The position numbers and the translations under genes were made by a program. Shown piece by piece: positions 1-7,069 of a stretch of 12,778 bases of DNA. Numbering within the stretch: the first letter of the stretch is position 1; every line of letters begins with the position of its first letter. The stretch is from an uncultured Desulfobulbaceae bacterium (lineage in GTDB: Bacteria > Desulfobacterota > Desulfobulbia > Desulfobulbales > Desulfobulbaceae), in assembly GCA_945787305.1 (NCBI GenBank), contig CALZIH010000042.1, forward strand, positions 1-12,778, read 5' to 3'. The notes beneath the pieces were generated by a model. That model searched no databases. It saw only the letters and a list, made by a program, of their open reading frames with translations, and was not told the DNA's origin.

Positions 1-105
1 GGTAATTCCTTTTTCCCCCTTCCTGCTCGCCTTCTCTGTTTTCAACAGCTATTCAGCATGGTAAGGTGAGGGATATTCCACCCCTATGTATTGAAATTGT
101 CCCCT

Positions 106-1158
106 ATGCATCCTCAAAAAGTCGGAATTGCCATGAGCGGTGGTGTTGACTCTACCGTGTCCGCCCTGCTCCTGCGGGATCAGGGATATGAAGTGCATGG
201 CTTTTTTATGCGCCTGCCGGTGGCCGAAAGTACGCAGCAAATTCGCCGGGTGCAGGAAATTGCTACTACCATAGAGGTCCCTCTACAGGTGGTTGACATG
301 CGTGAGCAATTTTCCAAACAGATCATTCATTATTTTGTTGAGCAATACACACAGGGGAGAACCCCGAACCCCTGTGTGGTCTGCAACAGACAGATTAAAT
401 TCGGCATACTGCATGAAACCATGCTGGCCAGAGGCATGGACCGGGCCGCTACTGGTCATTACGCCCGCATTGCCCATGAGCAACAGGGCGGTTACACATT
501 ATTACGTGGTATTGACCCGAAAAAAGACCAATCCTATTTTCTCTGCCGCCTGGAACAACAACAACTGGCCCGTACCCTCTTCCCTTTGGGCACCTGGGAG
601 AAACAACAGGTTTACAACAAAGCAAAAGCCTATGGTCTGGTTGGATTTTCCGGTGGCGAAAGTCAGGATGTCTGTTTTTTATCCGTCGGTTTGCAGGAAT
701 TTCTCATTGGGCAGGGTGTTGAAGAACAAACCGGCGAGATCCACTCCCTTGACGGTACAATGCTTGGTTATCATAGCGGCATCTGCCGCTATACTGTCGG
801 TCAACGCCGCGGCCTCGGCCTGCCCGACGCAACACCATGGTATGTCGTCGCTCTTGATGCAGAGAACAATCAGGTCCTTGTCGGCAAGAATGATGACCTC
901 TTGAAACAACATATCATCATCCGTAAATTTCAATGGACAGGTCCTGAACTAAGATTACCCTGGCGAGGATTGGTGCAGCTGCGTTCTCGCCACAAAGCGG
1001 CCCCGGCTCAACTGGAACAAATCGCCGACAACGAGTGGCAGATCAGTTTCGATAAGCCGCAACGCGCCATCACCCCGGGGCAGTTTGCCGTGCTCTATGA
1101 CAACGCCCGGGTTGTAGGCAGTGGGGTCATTCAAGCCGGAGAACCAACTTGGCGATAA
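106..1158 (+). CDS. mnmA: tRNA-specific 2-thiouridylase MnmA
   Basis: Cytoplasmic ATP-dependent enzyme that thiolates U34 (s2U) in the anticodons of tRNA-Lys, -Glu and -Gln, using a persulfide relayed from a cysteine desulfurase. Visible in the protein (numbering from ATG 106, 350 aa): the PP-loop ATP-binding motif SGGVDS at 11-16, a PNPCVVCN segment whose second Cys (C93) aligns with the first catalytic Cys of the family, TGHYAR, DQSYFL, QDVCF with the second catalytic Cys (C190), and the tRNA-binding signature YTVGQRRG at 229-236. The length is slightly short but normal for the family. The start is uncertain: a TTG at 91 in the same frame would add five residues, an in-frame TGA at 67-69 blocks anything earlier, and neither start has a good Shine-Dalgarno sequence. 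The 3' end overlaps mtaB by 10 bp, so the two are probably translationally coupled. No promoter could be recognised in bases 1-105. Confidence 0.95.
   Translation: MHPQKVGIAMSGGVDSTVSALLLRDQGYEVHGFFMRLPVAESTQQIRRVQEIATTIEVPLQVVDMREQFSKQIIHYFVEQYTQGRTPNPCVVCNRQIKFGILHETMLARGMDRAATGHYARIAHEQQGGYTLLRGIDPKKDQSYFLCRLEQQQLARTLFPLGTWEKQQVYNKAKAYGLVGFSGGESQDVCFLSVGLQEFLIGQGVEEQTGEIHSLDGTMLGYHSGICRYTVGQRRGLGLPDATPWYVVALDAENNQVLVGKNDDLLKQHIIIRKFQWTGPELRLPWRGLVQLRSRHKAAPAQLEQIADNEWQISFDKPQRAITPGQFAVLYDNARVVGSGVIQAGEPTWR
1138..1141 (+). promoter_or_regulatory. ribosome binding site of mtaB
   Basis: GGAG lies 7 nt upstream of the TTG at 1149, inside the end of mnmA. It supports the TTG start and translational coupling with mnmA, since the next Met in frame would remove the first Fe-S cluster cysteine. 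Confidence 0.6.
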
Positions 1159-2456
1159 AGAAAAAAATTGCGGTGTCCACCTTGGGCTGCAAGGTCAATC
1201 AGTTTGAATCCGCCTCCTTTATTACAGGATTTAAAGAGGCTGACTGCAGTCTTGTTCCCTTTTCCGGGCCGGCGGATGTATATGTCATCAACACCTGTGC
1301 CGTTACAGCCAGGGCGGGCCAACAGTCACGACAACTCATTCGCCGGGCCATGCGCACCAACCCGGATGCCCGTATCGTGGTTACCGGCTGCTATGCCCAG
1401 ATTGCCGGTGAAGAGTTGCTGGAGATGATCGATAACCCAACCTGCATCGTCGGCAACGGCAACAAACACCTGCTGGTGGAAACAGCCCTTACTGACAGTC
1501 AGCCCGACATGGTCATGCTCACCGGCAAGATCGGCCTGAAAAAAGAAATCTGTCCGCTACCTGTACGTCGTTTCAGTGGCCGAACCCGGGCGTATCTTCG
1601 GATTCAGGACGGATGTAACAATTTTTGCTCCTACTGCATCGTACCTTACAGCCGGGGACGAAGCCGGAGCCTACCGATTGCTGCCGTCCTGGAACAGGTC
1701 GAGTTGTTTCAGCAGGAAGGATACCGGGAAATGGTTATTACCGGTATCAATGTGGGCAAATACGGACTCGACCTGGATGAAGGCCTGGACATCTATACCT
1801 TGCTTGATACGCTCTGCCGCCGTTATTCGGGAATGAGAATCCGGCTCAGTTCGGTGGAGCCGACGGAGGTCGACGACCAGTTGCTTGGGGTCATGACCCG
1901 TCACAAAAACTTCATGCCGCACCTGCATATTCCTCTGCAGAGTGGCGATGATCGAATTCTTGCCCGTATGAATCGGCACTACACGGCTGAAGTATTTGTG
2001 GAGATGATTCGCAAACTCACAACAGCTCTTCCAGACGTTGCCATCGGCTGCGACGTGCTTACTGGTTTTCCAGGCGAAGATGATCACGCTGCAGAAAACA
2101 CCTATCGACTGCTGGCCGGTTTACCTGTTAGCTATCTCCATGTCTTTCCCTACTCCAGCCGTCCCGGCACCCTGGCCGCCTCTTTAAACAACCAGGTCTC
2201 CGGTAAGGTAAAAGATGAACGGGTCCGCCGCCTGCGAGAACTCGACGGAAAAAAACGCCATACATTTTACCGGCACCACCTTGGCAGCACCCAACAAGTG
2301 CTGGTTGAACGACGAGATTCTAAAACTGGCCTTCTGCAGGGGTTTTCCGAATACTATATCCCTCTCCGCTTTGCAGGGCCAAACGACTTGATCCATCAAG
2401 TGGTGCCTGTTCATTTTGATCGGATGGAGGACGACCAGCCACTCGGCACCCTCTAA
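1149..2456 (+). CDS. mtaB: tRNA t6A37 methylthiotransferase MtaB
   Basis: Radical SAM methylthiotransferase that converts t6A to ms2t6A at position 37 of ANN-decoding tRNAs such as tRNA-Lys(UUU). All three family domains are present in 435 aa. The N-terminal UPF0004 domain has its three cluster ligands at C14 (TLGCKVNQ), C50 (NTCAVT) and C81 (TGCYAQ). The radical SAM domain carries CNNFCSYC with C156, C160 and C163. A C-terminal TRAM-type RNA-binding segment lies at about 375-430. The TLGCKVNQ opening and the SRGRSRS run after the radical SAM cysteines fit MtaB better than MiaB or RimO, which also belong to this family. The start is TTG, supported by GGAG seven bases upstream and by the need to keep C14. 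It overlaps mnmA by 10 bp, and both products can act on the same tRNA-Lys anticodon loop. Confidence 0.93.
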   Translation: MAIKKKIAVSTLGCKVNQFESASFITGFKEADCSLVPFSGPADVYVINTCAVTARAGQQSRQLIRRAMRTNPDARIVVTGCYAQIAGEELLEMIDNPTCIVGNGNKHLLVETALTDSQPDMVMLTGKIGLKKEICPLPVRRFSGRTRAYLRIQDGCNNFCSYCIVPYSRGRSRSLPIAAVLEQVELFQQEGYREMVITGINVGKYGLDLDEGLDIYTLLDTLCRRYSGMRIRLSSVEPTEVDDQLLGVMTRHKNFMPHLHIPLQSGDDRILARMNRHYTAEVFVEMIRKLTTALPDVAIGCDVLTGFPGEDDHAAENTYRLLAGLPVSYLHVFPYSSRPGTLAASLNNQVSGKVKDERVRRLRELDGKKRHTFYRHHLGSTQQVLVERRDSKTGLLQGFSEYYIPLRFAGPNDLIHQVVPVHFDRMEDDQPLGTL

Positions 2457-2566
2457 ATCGAACAAGTCAGGCTTGAGTTCTTTGCCGGAACCTTGTAAAA
2501 TGATCCGGATAATCAAATATCGTTGTCGATTACCCCATTCCCTCTTCCCAACCCCGAAGCTCAGGC

Positions 2567-3805
2567 ATGATAGGAGAAATTATTGCCATAGGCGATGAGC
2601 TGACCTCAGGCCGCATCGTTAATACAACCAGCGGCTTTGCTGCTCGGCATATCTTTGCGGCAGGACATGAGATTTATGCCATGCATACCATTGGCGATAC
2701 CCCCTCACTCATCGGAGAAGCACTGAAACGTGCAATTCGTCGAGTGGATTTTGTTTTGGTCACAGGAGGGCTTGGCTCCACCACCGATGACCTGACCAAT
2801 GAAGCCGTTGCCGATGCACTGGGGAGACCGCCTACTCTGTACCCCGATATTCTGGAAAAAATCCGCCGCCATCTTGGCGCGGAAGCGCCGTCGCCAAACA
2901 ACTACGAAAAAATGGCCTGGCTGCCCCAAGGAGCGGAAATCCTGAACAACCACGCAAGAATGGCCGGATACATGTTGTGTCATGAATCGGTTCCCATTTT
3001 TTTTCTTCCGGGAATTCCTGCACAAATGAAAGAATTACTGGTCGATCAGGTTCTGCCAAGACTTGCCGGATGGAGTTCCAATAACCGCAACCATATTCAG
3101 CAGCGCGTTTACAAGACCTTCGGTGTATCGGAAAATGTCATCAACAGCCGTCTGGTTGAGTTGGAACAGATAAACAATGTTCATGTCGGCTATTATCCTG
3201 TAGACTGTGAAGTGCATGTCAGTCTGACCGTCCTTGAACAAGATGATCGGGCTGCTAAAGAAAAATTCGCCATGGCCGATCAAACCATAACCGAAGCTAT
3301 CGGTGCGAGCACATACGGTACCGATCAGGAAACGCTGGCAGAAGTGGTCGGCAAACTGCTCTGTAAGAGTCAAAAAAGGCTCGCCGTTGCCGAATCCTGC
3401 ACCGGAGGCCTGCTTGGCGAAAAAATAACCGCTGTTGCCGGAAGCTCAGACTGGTTTGACGGCGGAGTCATTGCCTACTCGAACCAGCTAAAAGAAATTC
3501 TGCTTCATGTCGACCGAAGTCTGTTAGTGAACTATGGTGCGGTCAGTGAACAGGTGGCTATGGCCATGGCTGCCAGGCTGGCAGATAGAATCAAGACGGA
3601 TATTGCAGTCTCGGTAACCGGTATCGCCGGACCGGATGGAGGGAGCAGGGAAAAACCGGTTGGGACCGTCTACATTGGCCTGTTGCACAACAATAAGGTC
3701 AGTGCCCGTCTTCATCATTTTGAGGGCAATCGAATGCGGATTCGGGAGATGACAGCCAGCACGGCTCTTGATACCGTTCGCAGGGCACTGCTTGCCGGCA
3801 ACTGA
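2567..3805 (+). CDS. cinA: CinA-family protein / nicotinamide-nucleotide amidohydrolase
   Basis: Two-domain CinA. The N-terminal molybdopterin-binding-like (COG1058) domain opens MIGEIIAIGDEL and carries GGLGSTTDD at 67-75. The C-terminal PncC domain carries AESCTGG at 275-281 (likely catalytic Ser277) and TGIAGPDGG at 351-359. In the family the C-terminal domain deamidates nicotinamide mononucleotide to nicotinate mononucleotide (pyridine nucleotide recycling), and the N-terminal domain has been linked to ADP-ribose pyrophosphatase activity. The length (412 aa) is standard. One small oddity is a Ser in GGLGSTTDD where most members have Pro. The ATG at 2567 has no strong Shine-Dalgarno but matches the canonical N-terminus exactly. 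The 110-bp gap after mtaB shows no gene. recA follows after 73 bp, a conserved cinA-recA pairing in many bacteria that suggests co-transcription. Confidence 0.93.
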   Translation: MIGEIIAIGDELTSGRIVNTTSGFAARHIFAAGHEIYAMHTIGDTPSLIGEALKRAIRRVDFVLVTGGLGSTTDDLTNEAVADALGRPPTLYPDILEKIRRHLGAEAPSPNNYEKMAWLPQGAEILNNHARMAGYMLCHESVPIFFLPGIPAQMKELLVDQVLPRLAGWSSNNRNHIQQRVYKTFGVSENVINSRLVELEQINNVHVGYYPVDCEVHVSLTVLEQDDRAAKEKFAMADQTITEAIGASTYGTDQETLAEVVGKLLCKSQKRLAVAESCTGGLLGEKITAVAGSSDWFDGGVIAYSNQLKEILLHVDRSLLVNYGAVSEQVAMAMAARLADRIKTDIAVSVTGIAGPDGGSREKPVGTVYIGLLHNNKVSARLHHFEGNRMRIREMTASTALDTVRRALLAGN

Positions 3806-3878
3806 TCCAGTTAAACAACAACTCATCGTATACGTCATAACCAAATAAATAAAATCATTCCAATCGAGGAGAACATAT

Positions 3879-4940
3879 ATGGCAGCAGCACAGGGTACGG
3901 AGGCGGAAGGCCGACTCAAAAGCGTTGACAACGCAATAACTCAGATCCAGAGGCAATTCGGCAAGGGATCCATCATGCGGCTCGGTTCAAACGAGCACCA
4001 GAATATACCGGTTATCCCCTGTGGTATTCTTTCCATTGACTTGGCATTTGGCGTGGGTGGTTTTCCCCGGGGCAGGGTGTCTGAAATCTACGGTCCGGAG
4101 TCTTCGGGCAAGACCACACTGGCCCTGCACGTCATTGCCGAAGCCCAGAAACGGGGTGGCAATGCCGCCTTTATCGATGCGGAACATGCGCTGGATACCG
4201 CTTATGCTTCCCGTCTTGGCGTCGATGTCGATAATCTTTTGGTATCACAGCCTGATTTTGGAGAACAGGCTCTGGAGATCACGGAAATTCTCATGCGCAG
4301 CGGTGGAGTCGACGTTATCGTCATCGACTCGGTTGCCGCCCTGGTGCCCAGGGCTGAGATCGACGGCAATGTCGGCGACCAGCATGTCGGCCTGCAGGCT
4401 CGACTGATGTCCCACGCCATGCGTAAATTCACCGGTGTCCTGAAACGAACCAATACCGTGTTGATCTTTATCAACCAGATCCGGATGAAAATCGGGGTTA
4501 TGTTCGGCAACCCCGAAACGACACCCGGTGGGAACGCACTGAAATTTTACTCCTCCCTGCGTATCGATATCCGCAGGATGACCCAAATCAAGGACGGTCA
4601 GGAAGTCGTCGGTAACAGGACCAAAGTCAAGGTAGTCAAAAATAAGGTGGCACCGCCCTTTCGTCTGGCTGAGTTTGACATTGTCTACGGTGAGGGCATT
4701 TCCAAAATCGGCGACCTGCTTGACCTCGGTGTGGAACATGATATCGTTGACAAGAGTGGCGCCTGGTATGCCTATCAGGATGAACGGATCGGCCAAGGGC
4801 GAGAAAACGCCAAGAAATTTCTCAAGGAACATCCTGAGATGGTCGATGAGATTGAACAAAAAATACGACTGGGCCTGGGGATGGTCACGGATTCCCAGGA
4901 GGGTCCTGAAAATGGTGAGGTTGCTGCCCCTCCCTCCTGA
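3879..4940 (+). CDS. recA: Recombinase RecA
   Basis: DNA-dependent ATPase that forms filaments on single-stranded DNA, carries out strand exchange in homologous recombination and triggers LexA self-cleavage. At 353 aa it is full length. Visible: the MAW-type start (DNAITQIQRQFGKGSIMRLG), Walker A GPESSGKT at 72-79, the Walker B strand DVIVIDSVAAL, and the L2 DNA-binding loop around NPETTPGGNALKFYSS. An acidic C-terminal tail ends in a Pro-rich stretch. The start is well supported by GAGGAG at 3866-3871, seven bases before ATG. I looked for an SOS operator between cinA and recA (E. coli-type CTGT-N8-ACAG) and saw none. The only palindrome there is the 8-bp CGTATACG at 3827-3834, of unknown meaning. 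recA may therefore depend on read-through from cinA or on a LexA site of a different type. Confidence 0.98.
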   Translation: MAAAQGTEAEGRLKSVDNAITQIQRQFGKGSIMRLGSNEHQNIPVIPCGILSIDLAFGVGGFPRGRVSEIYGPESSGKTTLALHVIAEAQKRGGNAAFIDAEHALDTAYASRLGVDVDNLLVSQPDFGEQALEITEILMRSGGVDVIVIDSVAALVPRAEIDGNVGDQHVGLQARLMSHAMRKFTGVLKRTNTVLIFINQIRMKIGVMFGNPETTPGGNALKFYSSLRIDIRRMTQIKDGQEVVGNRTKVKVVKNKVAPPFRLAEFDIVYGEGISKIGDLLDLGVEHDIVDKSGAWYAYQDERIGQGRENAKKFLKEHPEMVDEIEQKIRLGLGMVTDSQEGPENGEVAAPPS

Positions 4941-4968
4941 GTCACTTCTTCTTTTTATCGGCCTGAGA

Positions 4969-5001
4969 AAAAAACCCGCCAACCAAGTTGGCGGGTTTTT
5001 T
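4969..5001. terminator. bidirectional intrinsic terminator between recA and hsp20
   Basis: A perfect 15-bp stem: left arm AAAAAACCCGCCAAC (4969-4983), loop CAA, right arm GTTGGCGGGTTTTTT (4987-5001). A-tract and T-tract flank the GC core symmetrically, so it can end recA on the plus strand and the convergent small heat-shock gene, whose stop codon lies 20 bp away on the minus strand. Confidence 0.93.
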
Positions 5002-5020
5002 GTGCTACAACGTAATTAGG

Positions 5021-5500
5021 TTACCCAATTTCAATCTTTTTCTGTTTGGTCTCTTTTGTCTTCGGCAACCGTACCTCAAGCACACCGTCCTTAAAGCTGG
5101 CCTTGGCCTTGCTGCCATTGACATTTTCCGGGAGACGGAAACTTCGGCTGAACGAACCGTAGCTGCGCTCAACACGGTGATAGTCTTTCTTTTCCACCTT
5201 CTGTTCCTGTTTTTTCTCCCCGCTTATGGTCAGACTGTTCTCCGTGATCGAGACATCAATATCATTTTTTTCCACCCCGGGAATCTCAGCTTTGACCACC
5301 ACCTCTTTTCCCTCTTCAAAGATGTCAACCGTGGGGGTCATGTCTGTCAGTTTCGGCATGAATGACTGCATCATCGGATGCGTCATCATGGCGAACGGAT
5401 TACGGAAGAAGTTTTCAAAAGACTGCTCCATTTCCGCAAACGGTGATACCGGCCTTGCCTCTTCCCTCTGTACCAATACGCCTTTTTCTTTTTTTGCCAT
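5021..5500 (-). CDS. Hsp20/alpha-crystallin family small heat-shock protein
   Basis: ATP-independent holdase chaperone that binds unfolding proteins and forms oligomers in the cytoplasm. The 159-aa protein has a variable N-terminal arm rich in Met and Phe (about 20-50), an alpha-crystallin domain at about 55-150 (PTVDIFEEGKEVVVKAEIPG at its start, SFSRSFRLPENV and ASFKDGVLEVRLPK in its second half), and a C-terminal IEI (156-158) that fits the I-x-I oligomerisation motif. The start is well supported: on the minus strand AAGGGAGG (5507-5514 on plus) sits about 6 bp before the ATG. The gene is monocistronic, convergent with recA and shares its terminator. No CIRCE element (TTAGCACTC-N9-GAGTGCTAA) and no convincing sigma-32 promoter could be seen upstream. 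An inverted repeat in the leader is listed separately. Confidence 0.93.
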   Translation of the reverse strand: MAKKEKGVLVQREEARPVSPFAEMEQSFENFFRNPFAMMTHPMMQSFMPKLTDMTPTVDIFEEGKEVVVKAEIPGVEKNDIDVSITENSLTISGEKKQEQKVEKKDYHRVERSYGSFSRSFRLPENVNGSKAKASFKDGVLEVRLPKTKETKQKKIEIG

Positions 5501-5543
5501 GGTGTGCCTCCCTTAATAAATGAATATAGGACATACTTCATCC

Positions 5544-5583
5544 TAACAGTCGAACCGAATTCGAGGGCCGTTTACGACTGTTA
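5544..5583. repeat. 9-bp inverted repeat in the hsp20 leader
   Basis: TAACAGTCG (5544-5552) and CGACTGTTA (5575-5583) are exact reverse complements separated by 22 bp, centred about 63 bp upstream of the hsp20 start codon. An inner AAC/GTT pair could lengthen the stem with a bulge. It could be an operator or a 5'-leader hairpin of hsp20. It is not CIRCE. The rest of the 291-bp gap 5501-5791 is AT-rich with no gene. Confidence 0.5.
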
Positions 5584-5791
5584 CTGCACCACAACTTAAG
5601 AATATAAAACAATCACATAACGATAAATTGGTCAAAGTTGTATTCGAAGAACTCTACTTTTATAAAATAATCAAGATAAACGGGCCGTCAATACGTTCAC
5701 GAGCTTTATCTCATTTAATTCTTAATAAAGAAAAAGTGAGGTGCCAAAGACCTTGAAGAACCCTTGAAGATGGATCTGGGAGAAATACGGG

Positions 5792-6829
5792 TTAGGAATC
5801 GGGGCAGGAGGCATTACGCCAGCATGTGGGATCCGAGGCAAGATAATCTCCGGTAAGCTGGTAGGCCGCCCCACGACAACCGTAACACTCTTCGGCCTTG
5901 TCACAACTGCGACACTCACCTTTTATCATCTGCCGGTAATTTTTCAGGTTGTTGACCACTTCACTGTTTTTCAAAATCTCGGCAAGCCTGATATTGCGGA
6001 TATTTTCCAGGGGGATGGTTACACCGACACAGGGCATGACATCACCCGTTGCCGTCACCACGCATGAAACCTGGTGACGCATGCACTTGTTACCCACCAA
6101 TGGAGGCTGTGGTTCCCATTGCCTGCCGAACTCTTCTTGGTCAATGGCGGCCAGTCGGGTAAACAACTCTTTTAAGGCACAGGCATCAACAGCAAGCCAT
6201 GCATTTTCAAGGGCATGTGCCTGGGGAGTCAACACTTCAAAATAGGGTTCTATGCCTTCAGAACGGAGCCATTGCCACATGGCCGGTAACTCTTTTATAT
6301 TCTGCTGACAAATAACCGTGCCGATGGCAAGAAATTGTTCTTTGGAGGGATATCCGGCCTCTTTCAGTGTTGCGAGGGCACGATCGATTATTGCCGAGGC
6401 ACCCTGAACACCGGCAAGCCTATCCTGGACCACCGCATCCCTGGAATTCATCTTAAGCACTACCCGGACCTTTTCTTCGGCAAGCACTGCTGCAAGCTCC
6501 CGGTCAATTCCAGAACCGTTGGTAAACATCTCGATTTCCAGTCCTTCCCGGCCCAGGAAACCTATCATCTCGACAAGATGAGGATAGATTGTCGGCTCGC
6601 CTCCCAAAATAATGATTTTGCGTGCGCCAAGTTCTTTGGCCTGCAGGATAACGTCCTTGATTTCCCCCCTGCTTAATTCCTGTTGCCGCTTTCCTTCGCG
6701 AGGTACATAGCAATATGAGCAACGAAAGTTACAAGCCCGGCTGAATTCGATCTCCATGGAAAGCAGCCTGTTACCTGCAACTGCCTCTTTGATCTCCTCT
6801 TCAGTAAATTCAAGGTTATATATCTGCAT
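5792..6829 (-). CDS. Radical SAM protein with SPASM-type C-terminal Cys cluster
   Basis: Radical SAM enzyme of unknown substrate, 345 aa. The Fe-S/SAM motif CNFRCSYC (C33, C37, C40) is followed by the SAM-binding strand LGGEPT (75-80). The C-terminal third carries nine further cysteines (249, 256, 267, 306, 309, 315, 318, 336, 342) in the order expected for SPASM/twitch auxiliary 4Fe-4S clusters, including CRSCDKAEECYGCRG. Known SPASM members modify peptides or proteins (PqqE, anaerobic sulfatase maturases, RiPP maturases) or small molecules. Nothing here fixes the substrate. The ATG at 6829 has only a weak ribosome site. It lies downstream of the ACP/ketosynthase/acyltransferase/B12 radical SAM unit on the same strand, after a 240-bp gap holding a long palindrome, so co-transcription is possible but unproven. 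No obvious peptide precursor gene was recognised next to it. Confidence 0.9.
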   Translation of the reverse strand: MQIYNLEFTEEEIKEAVAGNRLLSMEIEFSRACNFRCSYCYVPREGKRQQELSRGEIKDVILQAKELGARKIIILGGEPTIYPHLVEMIGFLGREGLEIEMFTNGSGIDRELAAVLAEEKVRVVLKMNSRDAVVQDRLAGVQGASAIIDRALATLKEAGYPSKEQFLAIGTVICQQNIKELPAMWQWLRSEGIEPYFEVLTPQAHALENAWLAVDACALKELFTRLAAIDQEEFGRQWEPQPPLVGNKCMRHQVSCVVTATGDVMPCVGVTIPLENIRNIRLAEILKNSEVVNNLKNYRQMIKGECRSCDKAEECYGCRGAAYQLTGDYLASDPTCWRNASCPDS

Positions 6830-6864
6830 ACTGTTAGCCCGAAGGGTGATTCTACAAGTCTAAA

Positions 6865-6968
6865 GGGTACCTTGAAAAATTAAGATTTTCGTTCGAAGTC
6901 AGGTAAGCGAACTGGTGCACTGGTGCGAATCCGGGAGGTCGGATGAAAATACAATTTTTCAAGGTGGC
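6865..6968. repeat. ~104-bp interrupted palindrome (MITE-like element or structured RNA)
   Basis: The ends ACCTTGAAAAATT (6869-6881) and AATTTTTCAAGGT (6953-6965) are perfect 13-bp inverted repeats. The pairing resumes inside with ATTTTC (6885-6890) against GAAAAT (6945-6950), giving a long closing stem. Two smaller hairpins lie within: GTTCG/CGAAC (6891-6895, 6908-6912) and ATCCG/CGGAT (6929-6933, 6940-6944) with a GGAGGT loop. CTAAA occurs directly on both sides (6860-6864 and 6969-6973), as a 5-bp target duplication would. It has no coding capacity for a transposase. It could be a non-autonomous element or a conserved RNA. Bases 6970-7069 show no other feature apart from two tiny reading frames discussed in the findings. 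Confidence 0.55.
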
Positions 6969-7069
6969 CTAAAATGAAAACAGCCTGTTTTTGCTGGCGG
7001 CGTCTTTAACAATCATTCAAGATATCAAAAAGATTACTTTAACTCAAAAAAAGTCCTGAAAAATACGGG

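Noticed and set aside
2457..2566. Small gene between mtaB and cinA
   Set aside because: The 60-codon frame through this gap starts inside mtaB and runs into cinA in another frame, with no motif or ribosome site.
4245..4982. 245-codon minus-strand open frame
   Set aside because: Mirror frame of recA, running into the terminator; no recognisable protein features.
6891..6945. tRNA-like segment (GGTGCGAATCC resembles a T-arm)
   Set aside because: No acceptor stem, D-arm or anticodon arm can be drawn around it; the pairing is better explained by the long palindrome.
6865..6968. Known riboswitch (cobalamin, SAM or c-di-GMP) upstream of the radical SAM gene
   Set aside because: None of the conserved core sequences I know for these classes could be matched on either strand.
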